A DNA stretch of 64,000 nucleotides, from positions 1,550,001 to 1,614,000 of the forward strand of contig NC_015671.1 in NCBI RefSeq assembly GCF_000218545.1, in the 5' to 3' direction. Below the pieces are notes generated by a model that saw only the letters and a list, made by a program, of their open reading frames with translations, searched no databases and was not told the origin of the DNA. This document shows positions 1 to 8,210 of the stretch, piece by piece. Position numbers and translations under genes: made by a program. The stretch is from Cellulomonas gilvus ATCC 13127. Lineage in GTDB: Bacteria; Actinomycetota; Actinomycetes; Actinomycetales; Cellulomonadaceae. Every line of letters starts with the position of its first letter. Position 1 is the stretch's first letter.

Positions 1-1
1 C

Positions 2-610
2 GCCATGTTCGCGGGGTTCTACTTCTGGTGGCCCAAGTTCACCGGCAAGATGCTCGACGAGCGGCTCGGCAAGATCCACTTCTGGCTGCTGTTCATCGGC
101 TTCCACACGACGTTCCTGGTCCAGCACTGGCTCGGCGTGCGCGGCATGCCGCGGCGGTACGCGGACTACGCCGTGGGGGACGGGTTCACGTGGATGAACC
201 AGCTCTCGACCATCGGTGCGGTCATCCTTGCGGCGTCGACGCTGCCGTTCTTCTGGAACGTCTACACCACCGCACGGAACGCGCCGCGCGTGACCGTCGA
301 CGACCCGTGGGGCTACGGCGGCTCGCTCGAGTGGGCCACGTCCTGCCCGCCGCCGCGGCACAACTTCACGTCGCTGCCGCGCATCCGCTCGGAGCGCCCC
401 GCGTTCGACCTGCACCACCCCGAGGTCGCGGCGATGGACTTCGTCGAGCCCGATCCCGGCCCGTTCGACTGGGAGGCCGACCGGCGCGGTGAGACGGACG
501 TGGCCGCCGAGCGCGTCGCCAACGGCTCGGGGGAGCCCGAGCAGTCGTCGGCCACCGTCGTCGACGAGGCCCCGGTCCAGCGCGACGACAACGAGGAGGG
601 GACCAAGTGA
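2..610 (+). CDS. ctaD: Cytochrome c oxidase subunit I, C-terminal part (cut by window start)
   Basis: This is the last 202 or so residues of the haem-copper oxidase catalytic subunit of the aa3 terminal oxidase in the cytoplasmic membrane. The visible part holds the final membrane helices, with the typical stretch [18 protein letters not shown] followed by the conserved [10 protein letters not shown] segment and a last helix around [15 protein letters not shown] hydrophilic tail follows, containing [18 protein letters not shown], the usual actinobacterial CtaD ending, then an acidic, poorly conserved extension. The haem and copper ligands lie upstream of the window. The stop codon overlaps the ctaF start by 4 bases (ATGA-type), so translation is probably coupled. 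Identification is firm. Confidence 0.96.
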   Translation, partial: AMFAGFYFWWPKFTGKMLDERLGKIHFWLLFIGFHTTFLVQHWLGVRGMPRRYADYAVGDGFTWMNQLSTIGAVILAASTLPFFWNVYTTARNAPRVTVDDPWGYGGSLEWATSCPPPRHNFTSLPRIRSERPAFDLHHPEVAAMDFVEPDPGPFDWEADRRGETDVAAERVANGSGEPEQSSATVVDEAPVQRDDNEEGTK

Positions 611-1005
611 AGATCGAGGCCAAGCTGTTCGGCTACGGCGTCCTGTTCTTCTTCCCGGTCGGTCTGGTCTACGCGCTGTGGAGCAAGGGCGAGCCCGTGG
701 GCACCGTCGGCATCCCGCTCGTCGGCGGGCTGGTCGGCATGATCGGCGCCTACTTCGCGCTCCTGGCCCGTCGGATCGACGCGCGGCCCGAGGACGACGA
801 GTTCGGCGAGATCGAGCAGGGCGCCGGCGACCAGGGCGTGTACGCGCCGTGGTCCTGGTGGCCGCTGGCGATCGGCGCGGCGAGCGCCGTGGTGTTCCTC
901 GGCCTCGCCGTCGGGTGGTGGCTCGTGCTCATCGGCATCGGGCTCGGCGTCATCGGCCTGATCGGATGGGTCTTCGAGTTCTCCCGCGGGCAGCACGCGC
1001 ACTGA
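607..1005 (+). CDS. ctaF: Cytochrome c oxidase subunit IV (actinobacterial type)
   Basis: This 132-residue small membrane subunit of the aa3 oxidase is found only in actinobacteria, where it belongs to the bc1-aa3 supercomplex. Four hydrophobic segments are visible: two before residue 57, and two near the C-terminus with [18 protein letters not shown] in between. The motif [11 protein letters not shown] is typical of the family. The start ATG overlaps the ctaD stop by 4 bases, as in other actinobacterial ctaDF pairs. A strong inverted repeat right after the stop (1014-1056) probably ends the transcript. Confidence 0.95.
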   Translation: MKIEAKLFGYGVLFFFPVGLVYALWSKGEPVGTVGIPLVGGLVGMIGAYFALLARRIDARPEDDEFGEIEQGAGDQGVYAPWSWWPLAIGAASAVVFLGLAVGWWLVLIGIGLGVIGLIGWVFEFSRGQHAH

Positions 1006-1013
1006 CCCCGCAC

Positions 1014-1056
1014 CGACGACGCCCGGCCGGACCCCGTGTCCCGCCGGGCGTCGTCG
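1014..1056 (+). terminator. Rho-independent-type hairpin after ctaF
   Basis: A perfect 14-base inverted repeat (arms at 1014-1027 and 1043-1056, core GACGACGCCCGGC) lies 8 bases after the ctaF stop. It has no T-run, as is usual for terminators in very GC-rich actinobacteria. Confidence 0.75.
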
Positions 1057-1133
1057 TCTGTGCCCGGGTCGGCGTGGCGCGATGGGGGAGCCGTGCGGCC
1101 CACACCCGCCGTGCGCAGCGCAGGAGGTCGTGG

Positions 1134-1179
1134 ACGCGCTGAGGGCCGCCCCCCGGAGCGGGGACGGCCCTCAGCGCGT
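1134..1179 (-). terminator. Hairpin terminator downstream of sodA
   Basis: A perfect 15-base inverted repeat (arms 1134-1148 and 1165-1179) lies 31 bases beyond the sodA stop on the minus strand. With the ctaF hairpin it insulates two convergent transcripts. Confidence 0.75.
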
Positions 1180-1210
1180 GGTGCGGCGCCACAGGGCGCC
1201 GGTGGTGCGG

Positions 1211-1840
1211 TCAGACGGTGGGGACGATCAGGCCCGAGGTCTGGCTCCGCGCACGCTCGAAGCGGGCGGCCGCGTCGGACCAGCTGACGATGTTCCACCA
1301 CGCCTTGACGTAGTCGGCCTTGACGTTGACGTAGTCCAGGTAGAACGCGTGCTCCCACATGTCGAGCACGACGATCGGCACGAGGCCGAGCGGGAAGTTG
1401 CTCTGCTGGTCGTACAGCTGGAAGATCGCGAGCTTCTGGCCCACGGAGTCCCAGCCGAGGATGGACCAGCCGGAGCCCTGGATGCCGACTGCGTTCGCGG
1501 CGAAGTGCTTCTGGAACGCGTCGAACGAGCCGAAGAACTCGTCGATCGCCGCGGCGAGCTCACCGGTCGGCTTGTCGCCGCCCTCGGGGGACAGGTTCTG
1601 CCAGAAGACCGAGTGGTTGACGTGACCACCCAGGTTGAACGCCAGGTTCTTCTCGTGCAGGTTGACCGCGGCCAGGTCCCCGGACTGGCGCGCCTCGGCG
1701 AGCTTCTCCAGGGCCGTGTTGGCGCCGGTCACGTACGCGGCGTGGTGCTTGTCGTGGTGCAGCTCCATGATCCGGCCGGAGATGTGCGGCTCGAGCGCCG
1801 CGTAGTCGTACGGCAGGTCCGGAAGCGTGTAGTCAGCCAT
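1211..1840 (-). CDS. sodA: Superoxide dismutase, Fe/Mn family
   Basis: A 209-residue cytoplasmic superoxide dismutase. The metal ligands are visible: the first His in [17 protein letters not shown], the second in the [10 protein letters not shown] helix, and Asp and His in [11 protein letters not shown] near residue 160. The [10 protein letters not shown] segment is also typical. Length matches the family (about 205-210). The RBS AGGAG (read on the minus strand) sits about 14 bases before the ATG. It lies alone between the ctaF terminator and the end of qcrB, next to the respiratory genes, which are the main source of superoxide. Metal preference (Fe or Mn) cannot be read with certainty. Confidence 0.96.
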   Translation of the reverse strand: MADYTLPDLPYDYAALEPHISGRIMELHHDKHHAAYVTGANTALEKLAEARQSGDLAAVNLHEKNLAFNLGGHVNHSVFWQNLSPEGGDKPTGELAAAIDEFFGSFDAFQKHFAANAVGIQGSGWSILGWDSVGQKLAIFQLYDQQSNFPLGLVPIVVLDMWEHAFYLDYVNVKADYVKAWWNIVSWSDAAARFERARSQTSGLIVPTV

Positions 1841-1896
1841 GCGTGAGTACCTCTCCTGCGTCGTCGCGGGAGCGTGAGCCCCCGCTGGGTACGAAG

Positions 1897-1927
1897 CGGG
1901 CGGCCCGCCGGTGAGGCGAGCCGCCCG
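1897..1927 (-). terminator. Hairpin after qcrB
   Basis: Arms CGGGCGGC (1897-1904) and GCCGCCCG (1920-1927) form an 8-bp stem. An inner CGCC/GGCG pairing extends it. It lies 24 bases after the qcrB stop on the minus strand and probably ends the ctaE-qcrCAB transcript. Confidence 0.6.
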
Positions 1928-1950
1928 ACTCGGTCAACTCTGGCGGAGGA

Positions 1951-3699
1951 TCAGCGATTCCGCCCGTCCGGGACGGTCTCACCCTCCGGGACACCGTGCT
2001 GCGTGCCACCGCCTGCCGTGATCGCGGCGACCGCGTGGTCGTCGTGACCCGGGCCCACCTCGGCCGGCGCATGGCCGTGAGCGGCATGCGCGGCGGCGAG
2101 CTCGGCGGGGGTGACGGGCTCGACGCGGTCCTCGTAGAAGACCTGCGAGAGGCGCTGCCGGACACGGTCCTTGCGGTAGCCCTTGCGCCGCACGCCGCGC
2201 GAGTCCTCGGCCGGCTCGATCTCGAGCGGCCGCACCGCCTCGTGCTGCACGCGCAGCCAGCGCTCGTGCGCGTCGAGCGGCTTGTGCACCTCGATGTACT
2301 CGCCGGACGCGAAGCGGACGATCCGGCCCGTCTCGTGCCCGTGCAGGACCAGCTCGCGGTCCTTGCGCTGCAGGCCGAGGCAGATGCGCTTCGTGACCAC
2401 GAACGTGAGCCACGGCCCGACGAACAGCAGCACCCGGAACACCCAGGTGATGTCGTTGATCGACAGGTGGAAGTGCGTCGCGATGAGGTCGTTCGAGCCG
2501 GCGAGCACCAGGATGAAGAACGCCATGAGCAGCGAGGTGCCGAACGCCGTGCGGAACGGGCGGTTGCGCGGGCGGTCGAGCAGGTGGTGCTCGCTCGTGT
2601 CGCCGGTCGCGAACGACTCGATGAACGGGTAGGCGGCGAGCAGCGTGAACAGCACGCCCGGCACGACCATCGCGGGGATGATCACGTTCAGCGGGACCGT
2701 GAAGTCGCCGATCATGAACTCGGCACCGCCCGGCATGAGGCGCAGCGCTCCTTCGAGGAACAGCATGTACCAGTCCGGCTGGGCGCCCGCGGAGACCGGG
2801 GACGGGTCGTAGGGCCCGTAGTTCCAGACCGGGTTGATCGACATCGTGCCCGCCATGAGCGCGATCACGCCGAACACCACGAAGAAGTTGAACAGCAGCT
2901 TGCCCGCGTACACCGGGAGCGCCGGGTAGCCCACCACGTTGGAGTTGGTGCGGCCCGAGCCGGGGAACTGGGTGTGCTTGTGCATCACCATGAGGAACAG
3001 GTGCAGGCCGATGAGCGCGAGGATCAGGCCAGGCACCAGCAGGATGTGCACGGTGAACAGGCGGGGGATCAGGTCCGTGCCCGGGAACTCGCCGCCGAAG
3101 ATGAAGTACGACAGGTAGGACCCGATGATCGGGATCGCCTTGACCACGCCGTCCGTGATGCGCAGGCCGTTGCCGGACAGCACGTCGTCCGGGAGCGAGT
3201 AGCCCGAGAAGCCCGCCGCGAGCCCCAGGATCAGCAGCACGAAGCCGACGACCCAGTTGATCTCACGCGGCTTGCGGAACGCGCCCGTGAAGAACACGCG
3301 CATCATGTGCACGACGATCGACGCCATGAAGATCAGCGCCGCCCAGTGGTGGATCTGCCGCATCAGCAGACCGCCGCGGACCTCGAAGGACAGGTCCAGC
3401 GTGGACTTGAACGCCTCGGACATCTCGACGCCGCGCATGGTCGCCCACACACCGTCGTCCGGGTAGTGCGTCTCGGCCATGCTGGGCACGAAGAACATCG
3501 TGAGGAACACGCCGGAGACCAGCAGCGTCACGAACGAGTACAGCGCGATCTCGCCCAGGAAGAACGACCAGTGGTCGGGGAACACCTTGCGTGCGAAGAA
3601 CTTGACCGCGTTGCCGACTCCGGTGCGCTGGTCCAGGTAGTCCGCCGTGGCCGCGGCGGCCTTCGCGCCACCGCTCGGGGGGGTCTTGAGCTCGCTCAC
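1951..3699 (-). CDS. qcrB: Cytochrome bc1 complex cytochrome b subunit
   Basis: A 582-residue integral membrane subunit that oxidises menaquinol and carries haems bL and bH. Haem-ligand histidines are visible in MRQIHHWAALIFMASIVVHM and in LIGLHLFLMVMHKH. The quinol-oxidation motif reads PDWY rather than PEWY, which is usual for actinobacteria. A hydrophilic C-terminal tail of about 120 residues rich in basic and then His/Ala residues follows the last helix. The GTG start overlaps the qcrA stop (GTGA), so I chose it over longer in-frame starts that run back into qcrA. It is the last gene of ctaE-qcrC-qcrA-qcrB. The product is the target type of imidazopyridine inhibitors in mycobacteria. Confidence 0.96.
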   Translation of the reverse strand: MSELKTPPSGGAKAAAATADYLDQRTGVGNAVKFFARKVFPDHWSFFLGEIALYSFVTLLVSGVFLTMFFVPSMAETHYPDDGVWATMRGVEMSEAFKSTLDLSFEVRGGLLMRQIHHWAALIFMASIVVHMMRVFFTGAFRKPREINWVVGFVLLILGLAAGFSGYSLPDDVLSGNGLRITDGVVKAIPIIGSYLSYFIFGGEFPGTDLIPRLFTVHILLVPGLILALIGLHLFLMVMHKHTQFPGSGRTNSNVVGYPALPVYAGKLLFNFFVVFGVIALMAGTMSINPVWNYGPYDPSPVSAGAQPDWYMLFLEGALRLMPGGAEFMIGDFTVPLNVIIPAMVVPGVLFTLLAAYPFIESFATGDTSEHHLLDRPRNRPFRTAFGTSLLMAFFILVLAGSNDLIATHFHLSINDITWVFRVLLFVGPWLTFVVTKRICLGLQRKDRELVLHGHETGRIVRFASGEYIEVHKPLDAHERWLRVQHEAVRPLEIEPAEDSRGVRRKGYRKDRVRQRLSQVFYEDRVEPVTPAELAAAHAAHGHAPAEVGPGHDDHAVAAITAGGGTQHGVPEGETVPDGRNR

Positions 3700-4733
3700 T
3701 TGGTCGCACGCTCCCAGAAGGTCGGACCGATCGGCTCGGTGAAGTCGCTCTGGGCGACGAGGTAGCCCTCGTCGTCGACCGTGATCGGCAGCTGCGGCAG
3801 GGGTCGCTTCGCGGGGCCGAAGACGACCTTGCAGCCGTCCGCGACGTCGAACGTCGACTGGTGGCACGGGCACAGGAGGTGGTGCGTCTGCTGCTCGTAG
3901 AGCGCGACGGGGCAGCCGACGTGGGTGCAGATCTTCGAGTACGCGACGATGCCGTCGTGCGACCAGGTCTCACCCTCGGGGGACTGGTCGGAGCGCAGGT
4001 CGCGCGGGTCGAGCCGGACCAGCAGCACGACGGCCTTGGCCTTCTCGTCGAGCTTGCCGTGCTCGAGCTCCTCGAGGCCTTCGGGGATCACGTGCCACAC
4101 GTCGCCGATCGTGACGTCCGCGGCCCGGATGGGGCGGTTCGTCGGGTCGGTGTGCAGGCGCATGCCCTTCTTCCACATCGTGTGCTTGAACTTGCGCACG
4201 TTCCAGTCCGAGCCCACGTTGCCCAGCAGCGGCACCAGGATCGAGAGCGGGAACAGCGCGAGCGCCGTGACACCGGCGCCGACCAGTGCTTTGCGCCGTG
4301 TCAGGCCCGAGTCCTGCGCGCCGTCCTGGAGCATCTGGACGGCGACCTCACGCGTCTCGTCCGACGAACGCTGCGCGTGCCGCTCCTCGGTGTACTCGCG
4401 GTTGCTCATCAGGACCTTGATGAAGTAGTTCCCACCGATCCCGATGCCGAGCAGGCACACCGCCAGGCCCACGCCGAGCACGATGTTCGAGGTCCGCATG
4501 GACGAGGCCGTCTCGCCGGGCGGGAGCGCGAAGTACGCCCACACGACCACGATCGTGCCGATGATCGACGCCGTGAACAGCGCCAGGACCTGCCGCTCGA
4601 CGCGCTTGGTGACGCGCGGGTCGACGTCCGCCTGACGCGGCGTGTGCTCGTGCAGGCCGGGGTTCTCGAACCGCGCGGGGGTCGTCTCGCCGTCGGCGTG
4701 GACGACGACGTCGTTGTGGTCGTGCGTGCTCAC
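3696..4733 (-). CDS. qcrA: Cytochrome bc1 complex Rieske iron-sulfur subunit
   Basis: A 345-residue membrane-anchored Rieske protein. The 2Fe-2S ligand boxes are clear: CTHVGCP and CPCHQSTF in the C-terminal third. The N-terminal half has three hydrophobic segments (about residues 60-200), the actinobacterial arrangement, rather than the single anchor of proteobacteria. A GTG start was chosen because it overlaps the qcrC stop in a GTGA arrangement, and the next gene qcrB starts the same way. It passes electrons from menaquinol to the dihaem cytochrome c subunit QcrC. Confidence 0.96.
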   Translation of the reverse strand: MSTHDHNDVVVHADGETTPARFENPGLHEHTPRQADVDPRVTKRVERQVLALFTASIIGTIVVVWAYFALPPGETASSMRTSNIVLGVGLAVCLLGIGIGGNYFIKVLMSNREYTEERHAQRSSDETREVAVQMLQDGAQDSGLTRRKALVGAGVTALALFPLSILVPLLGNVGSDWNVRKFKHTMWKKGMRLHTDPTNRPIRAADVTIGDVWHVIPEGLEELEHGKLDEKAKAVVLLVRLDPRDLRSDQSPEGETWSHDGIVAYSKICTHVGCPVALYEQQTHHLLCPCHQSTFDVADGCKVVFGPAKRPLPQLPITVDDEGYLVAQSDFTEPIGPTFWERATK

Positions 4734-5515
4734 GAGGACTTCGCTCCGATCCAGACAGAGATGCCGATCAGGAGGCCGAGGCCGACCACCCAGGCCCACA
4801 GGCCCTCACTGACGGGGCCGAGCGACCCGAGGTCGAGCCCACCCGGGACCACCTCGCCCTGCTCGTCCAGGAACGCGATGATGTCGCGCTTCTCCTCGGA
4901 CGTCAGGTTCGCGTCGTTGAACACCGGCATCGACTGCGGTCCGGTGAGCATCGCCTCGTAGAGGTGCGTCGGCGTGGTCTCCCACAGGTTGGGAGCGAAC
5001 TTGCCCTGCGAGAGCGCACCGCCCGCGCCGCTCGCGTTGTGGCACATCGCGCAGTTGGTGCGGAACAGCGCCATGCCCGAGGCGGAGTCGCCGAGGGCGG
5101 GGTCGACCTGCTCGTCCGTCGGGATGGCGGGACCCGCGCCCAGCGAGGCCACGTAGGCCGCGAGCTGGCGGATCTGCTCGTCGTCGAACTGCACCGGCTT
5201 GGCCGGTGCCTGCGGGCCGTTCATCTGCATCGGCATGCGGCCGGTGCCCACCTGGAAGTCGACCGCCGCGGCTCCGACGCCGATCAGCGACGGCACGGAG
5301 TCCGTGCCCGCGGCCGAGGGGCCGTGGCACGTCGAGCAGTTGGCCTGGAACAGCTTCTCGCCGGCGGCGATGTCATCGGCGGTGGCGGTCTCGTTCGTGG
5401 CCTGGGCCGACGACGGGACGACCACGGCGTAGACGCCACCGACGATCAGCAGCGCCAGCAGGAGGAGCAGCGCCGGCGCGCGCCGGTCGTGCCTGCGGGC
5501 GGCGAGTGCCTTCAC
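4730..5515 (-). CDS. qcrC: Cytochrome bc1 complex dihaem cytochrome c subunit
   Basis: A 261-residue membrane-bound cytochrome c. Two haem c attachment sites, CSTCH and CAMCH, lie about 100 residues apart in two cytochrome c domains. An N-terminal hydrophobic segment (LLLLLALLIVGGVYAVVV) acts as an anchor or uncleaved signal, and a C-terminal helix (WVVGLGLLIGISVWIG) anchors the protein in the membrane. In actinobacteria this subunit replaces soluble cytochrome c and hands electrons directly to the aa3 oxidase. It starts 52 bases after ctaE and is coupled to qcrA by a 4-base overlap. Confidence 0.96.
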   Translation of the reverse strand: MKALAARRHDRRAPALLLLLALLIVGGVYAVVVPSSAQATNETATADDIAAGEKLFQANCSTCHGPSAAGTDSVPSLIGVGAAAVDFQVGTGRMPMQMNGPQAPAKPVQFDDEQIRQLAAYVASLGAGPAIPTDEQVDPALGDSASGMALFRTNCAMCHNASGAGGALSQGKFAPNLWETTPTHLYEAMLTGPQSMPVFNDANLTSEEKRDIIAFLDEQGEVVPGGLDLGSLGPVSEGLWAWVVGLGLLIGISVWIGAKSS

Positions 5516-5567
5516 GGATGGATCCTCGTCTCGCGGGGGTGGGGGTACGGGGCGTGTGGTGCGCGGG

Positions 5568-6215
5568 TCAGCGCAGCAGGTAGATGACCGCGAACAGCGC
5601 GATCCAGACGACGTCCACGAAGTGCCAGTAGTACGACGTGACGATCGCCGTGGTCGCCTCGTGGTGCCCGAACCGCTTGGCGGAGAACGACCGGCCGAGC
5701 AGGAACAGGAACGCGATGAGCCCGCCGACGACGTGCAGCCCGTGGAAGCCGGTCGTCAGGTAGAACACCGAGCCGTAGGGGCTCGAGGAGATCGTCAGGC
5801 CGTGCTCGACGAGCTCGGCGTACTCGAACACCTGGCCGCCGATGAAGAACGCGCCCATCACGTAGGTGAGCGTCATCCACTCGTTCATGCCCCAGCGGTT
5901 GACCTGGAGCAGGGACCCCGAGCGCACGGGCTGGAAGCGTTCGGCGGCCCACACGCCCATCTGGCACGTCACCGACGACAGCACCAGCACGGTGGTGTTG
6001 ATCGCCGCGAACGTGAGGTTGAGCTTGGCCGTCTGCTCCGCGAACTCCTCCGGCACCGCTGCACGGATGGTGAAGTACATCGCGAAGAGGCCGGCGAAGA
6101 ACATGAGCTCGCTCGCCAACCACACGATCGTGCCGACCGACACAGGGTTCGGTCGGTTGACGCTCACGTGGGGCGAGGTGCGCGGGGCAGCCGTTGCGTT
6201 CGACACGGTCGTCAT
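5568..6215 (-). CDS. ctaE: Cytochrome c oxidase subunit III
   Basis: About 215 residues with five membrane helices. Family landmarks include [20 protein letters not shown] and the C-terminal [14 protein letters not shown]. It is the first gene of the ctaE-qcrCAB operon, the standard actinobacterial order. I prefer the ATG at 6215 (MTTVSNA), since homologues start shortly before the NRPN motif; a second in-frame ATG at 6245 would add ten residues. No clear ribosome binding site precedes either. An AT-richer patch (GTGACATTTAAC, read on the minus strand near 6267-6278) just upstream may hold the promoter. Confidence 0.95.
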   Translation of the reverse strand: MTTVSNATAAPRTSPHVSVNRPNPVSVGTIVWLASELMFFAGLFAMYFTIRAAVPEEFAEQTAKLNLTFAAINTTVLVLSSVTCQMGVWAAERFQPVRSGSLLQVNRWGMNEWMTLTYVMGAFFIGGQVFEYAELVEHGLTISSSPYGSVFYLTTGFHGLHVVGGLIAFLFLLGRSFSAKRFGHHEATTAIVTSYYWHFVDVVWIALFAVIYLLR

Positions 6216-6421
6216 TATGGCCGAAGACGGCGCCGCATGGGTCATTGGGCCCAGGCGTTGCGGGCGTTAAATGTCACACCGTCAGGATCGCGGGCCCGTG
6301 GGGCGGGTCCGCGACCCCGTCCGCGGGCGTGCGTGGTCTGGTGCGTGGTGGCTCGTCGTGCCGCCGCGCGCCTCGTGCCAAGATGCACCACGGACCACGT
6401 CGACGACGAGTGAGGGACCCC

Positions 6422-6859
6422 ATGAGCACCGCGCACGACCCCGCCGGCACGCCCGCCGGACTCCCCGCCGGACCGCGGATCGTCCTGTACAGCGACGACG
6501 TCGACGTGCGCGCGCAGGTGCGGCTCGCCGTGGGCAGCCGGCTCGAGCACGGTGCGGCCGAGATCGAGTGGCTCGAGACCGCGACGGCGCCGGCGGTGAT
6601 CGCCGCGGTCGAGGCCGGTGGTGTGGACCTGCTCGTGCTCGACGGCGAGGCGGACAAGGTCGGCGGCATGGGCCTCGCGCGGCAGCTCAAGGAAGAGGTC
6701 TACGACTGCCCGCCGGCGCTGGTGATCACCGGACGGCCGCAGGACGCGTGGCTCGCGTCGTGGTCGAACGCGGACGCGTCGGTGAGCCGGCCGATCGACC
6801 CCTTCGAGCTCCAGGCGGCCGTCGCCTCGCTCGTGCGCAGCGGGTCCGTCGCCGGATGA
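6422..6859 (+). CDS. Receiver-like protein (CheY fold), translationally coupled to trpD
   Basis: A 145-residue single-domain protein. The fold looks like a response regulator receiver: a β1 strand IVLYSD, a strand LLVLDGEAD carrying the probable phosphorylation-site aspartate, LVITGR, and a final lysine-position strand that reads [11 protein letters not shown] where canonical receivers have KP. The two acidic residues after β1 (SDDVD) are partly kept. The lysine equivalent is replaced by arginine (SRP), so normal phosphotransfer is uncertain. A good ribosome binding site (GAGGGA) precedes the ATG. The stop overlaps the trpD start by 4 bases. The role is unknown; the coupling to trpD is seen in related actinobacteria as far as I recall. 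Confidence 0.8.
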   Translation: MSTAHDPAGTPAGLPAGPRIVLYSDDVDVRAQVRLAVGSRLEHGAAEIEWLETATAPAVIAAVEAGGVDLLVLDGEADKVGGMGLARQLKEEVYDCPPALVITGRPQDAWLASWSNADASVSRPIDPFELQAAVASLVRSGSVAG

Positions 6860-7899
6860 GCCCCGCGTACACGTGGCCCGACCTGCTCACGAGCCTCGTC
6901 GCGAAGCAGGACCTGACGTCCGACCAGGCGTCGTGGGCGATGGACGAGATCATGCGCGGAGAGGCGACCCCCGTCCAGATCGCCGGGTTCCTCGTCGGCC
7001 TGCGCGCCAAGGGGGAGACGGTCCCGGAGCTCACGGGGCTCGCGGCGACGATGCTCGCGCACGCGCACCGCATCGACGTGCCCGGACGCTCGGTGGACAT
7101 CGTGGGTACCGGTGGCGACCGGTCGCACACCGTGAACATCTCGACGATGGCCGCCCTGGTCGTCGCCGGGACGGGGCTGCGCGTCGTCAAGCACGGCAAC
7201 CGGGCTGCGTCGTCGTCCTCGGGGTCGGCCGACGTGCTCGAGCAGCTCGGCATCCGGCTGGACCACGCACCCGACCGGGTCACGCGGATCGCGCTCGAGG
7301 CCGGCATCACGTTCTGCTTCGCGCAGGTCTTCCACCCGTCGTTCCGGCACACCGCGGCCGCGCGCGCGGGCCTCGGCATCGCCACCGCGTTCAACTTCCT
7401 GGGACCGCTCACCAACCCGGCGCAGCCGGCCGCTGCCGCGATCGGCGTGGGCGACGCGCGCATGGGACCTCTGATCGCGGGCGTGCTCGCGGCGCGTGGT
7501 GCGTCGGCGCTGGTGTTCCGCGGCGAGGACGGGCTCGACGAGATCGCGCCGACGGCCTCGACCCGGATCTGGGTCGTGGCGGGCGGCACGGTCGACGAGC
7601 ACCTCGTCGACTGGTCCGAGCTCGGCGTCGAGCGCGTGCAGCTCGACGAGCTGCGCGGGGCGGACGCGGCGCACAACGCCGGCGTCGCCCGGCGCCTGCT
7701 GGACGGGGAGCCCGGACCGGTGCGCGAGACCGTGCTGCTCAACGCGGCGGCCGCGCTCGTCGCGGACGGCACGCTGCCCGGCACCGCGACGGGGACGCTG
7801 CACGAGCGCCTGCTCGCAGGGGTCGCCGCGGCCCGTGCGTCGATCGACGACGGTGCCGCGCGGGACGCGCTCGCGCGCTGGCAGGCCGCCAGCGCCTGA
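6856..7899 (+). CDS. trpD: Anthranilate phosphoribosyltransferase
   Basis: A 347-residue enzyme of tryptophan synthesis that joins anthranilate and PRPP to give phosphoribosyl-anthranilate. The PRPP-binding motif [14 protein letters not shown] and the substrate segment [18 protein letters not shown] are intact, as is the [10 protein letters not shown] stretch. Length is normal. The ATG overlaps the preceding receiver-like gene by 4 bases (ATGA). No other trp gene is nearby, so trpD is detached from the trp operon, as in Streptomyces and other actinobacteria. Confidence 0.96.
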   Translation: MSPAYTWPDLLTSLVAKQDLTSDQASWAMDEIMRGEATPVQIAGFLVGLRAKGETVPELTGLAATMLAHAHRIDVPGRSVDIVGTGGDRSHTVNISTMAALVVAGTGLRVVKHGNRAASSSSGSADVLEQLGIRLDHAPDRVTRIALEAGITFCFAQVFHPSFRHTAAARAGLGIATAFNFLGPLTNPAQPAAAAIGVGDARMGPLIAGVLAARGASALVFRGEDGLDEIAPTASTRIWVVAGGTVDEHLVDWSELGVERVQLDELRGADAAHNAGVARRLLDGEPGPVRETVLLNAAAALVADGTLPGTATGTLHERLLAGVAAARASIDDGAARDALARWQAASA

Positions 7900-7909
7900 C
7901 GCGGGCGGC

Positions 7910-8191
7910 TCAGTCCTCGAGGCCGAGCGCGAACGCCTGGTCGAGGTCGTGCTGGCTGTAGGTGCGGAACGCGATGTAGGTCTGCGTCCGCAGCACGCCC
8001 TCCACCTTGCTGACGCGGTCGGCGATGACGTCCGCGAGCTCGTCGTGCTCGCGGACCCGGACCATCGCGACGAGGTCGACCTCGCCCGTCACCGAGTAGA
8101 CCTCGCTGACGCCCGGGATCTCGGCGATGGCGGCCGCCACCTCGGGGATGCGCGCGGCGTCGGTGTCGATGAGCACGATGGCAGTCAGCAT
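7910..8191 (-). CDS. Lrp/AsnC ligand-binding domain protein without DNA-binding domain
   Basis: A 93-residue protein matching only the RAM (αβ sandwich) domain of Lrp/AsnC regulators: it starts at LTAIVLIDTDAARIPEVA and contains GVSEVYSVTGEVDLVAMVRV. There is no helix-turn-helix. Such stand-alone domains probably bind amino acids or modulate full-length Lrp proteins. The start chosen (8191) matches family starts; ATGs at 8200 and 8203 are also possible. It follows the exonuclease/UvrC fusion gene by about 20 bases on the same strand and is convergent with trpD. Confidence 0.88.
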   Translation of the reverse strand: MLTAIVLIDTDAARIPEVAAAIAEIPGVSEVYSVTGEVDLVAMVRVREHDELADVIADRVSKVEGVLRTQTYIAFRTYSQHDLDQAFALGLED

Positions 8192-8210
8192 GTCGGCCAT
8201 CATGCCGCGG

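Noticed and set aside
1996-3765. A 589-residue open frame antisense to qcrB
   Set aside because: Composition is low-complexity Arg/Glu/Val/His and it mirrors the codon pattern of qcrB; it has no recognisable domain.
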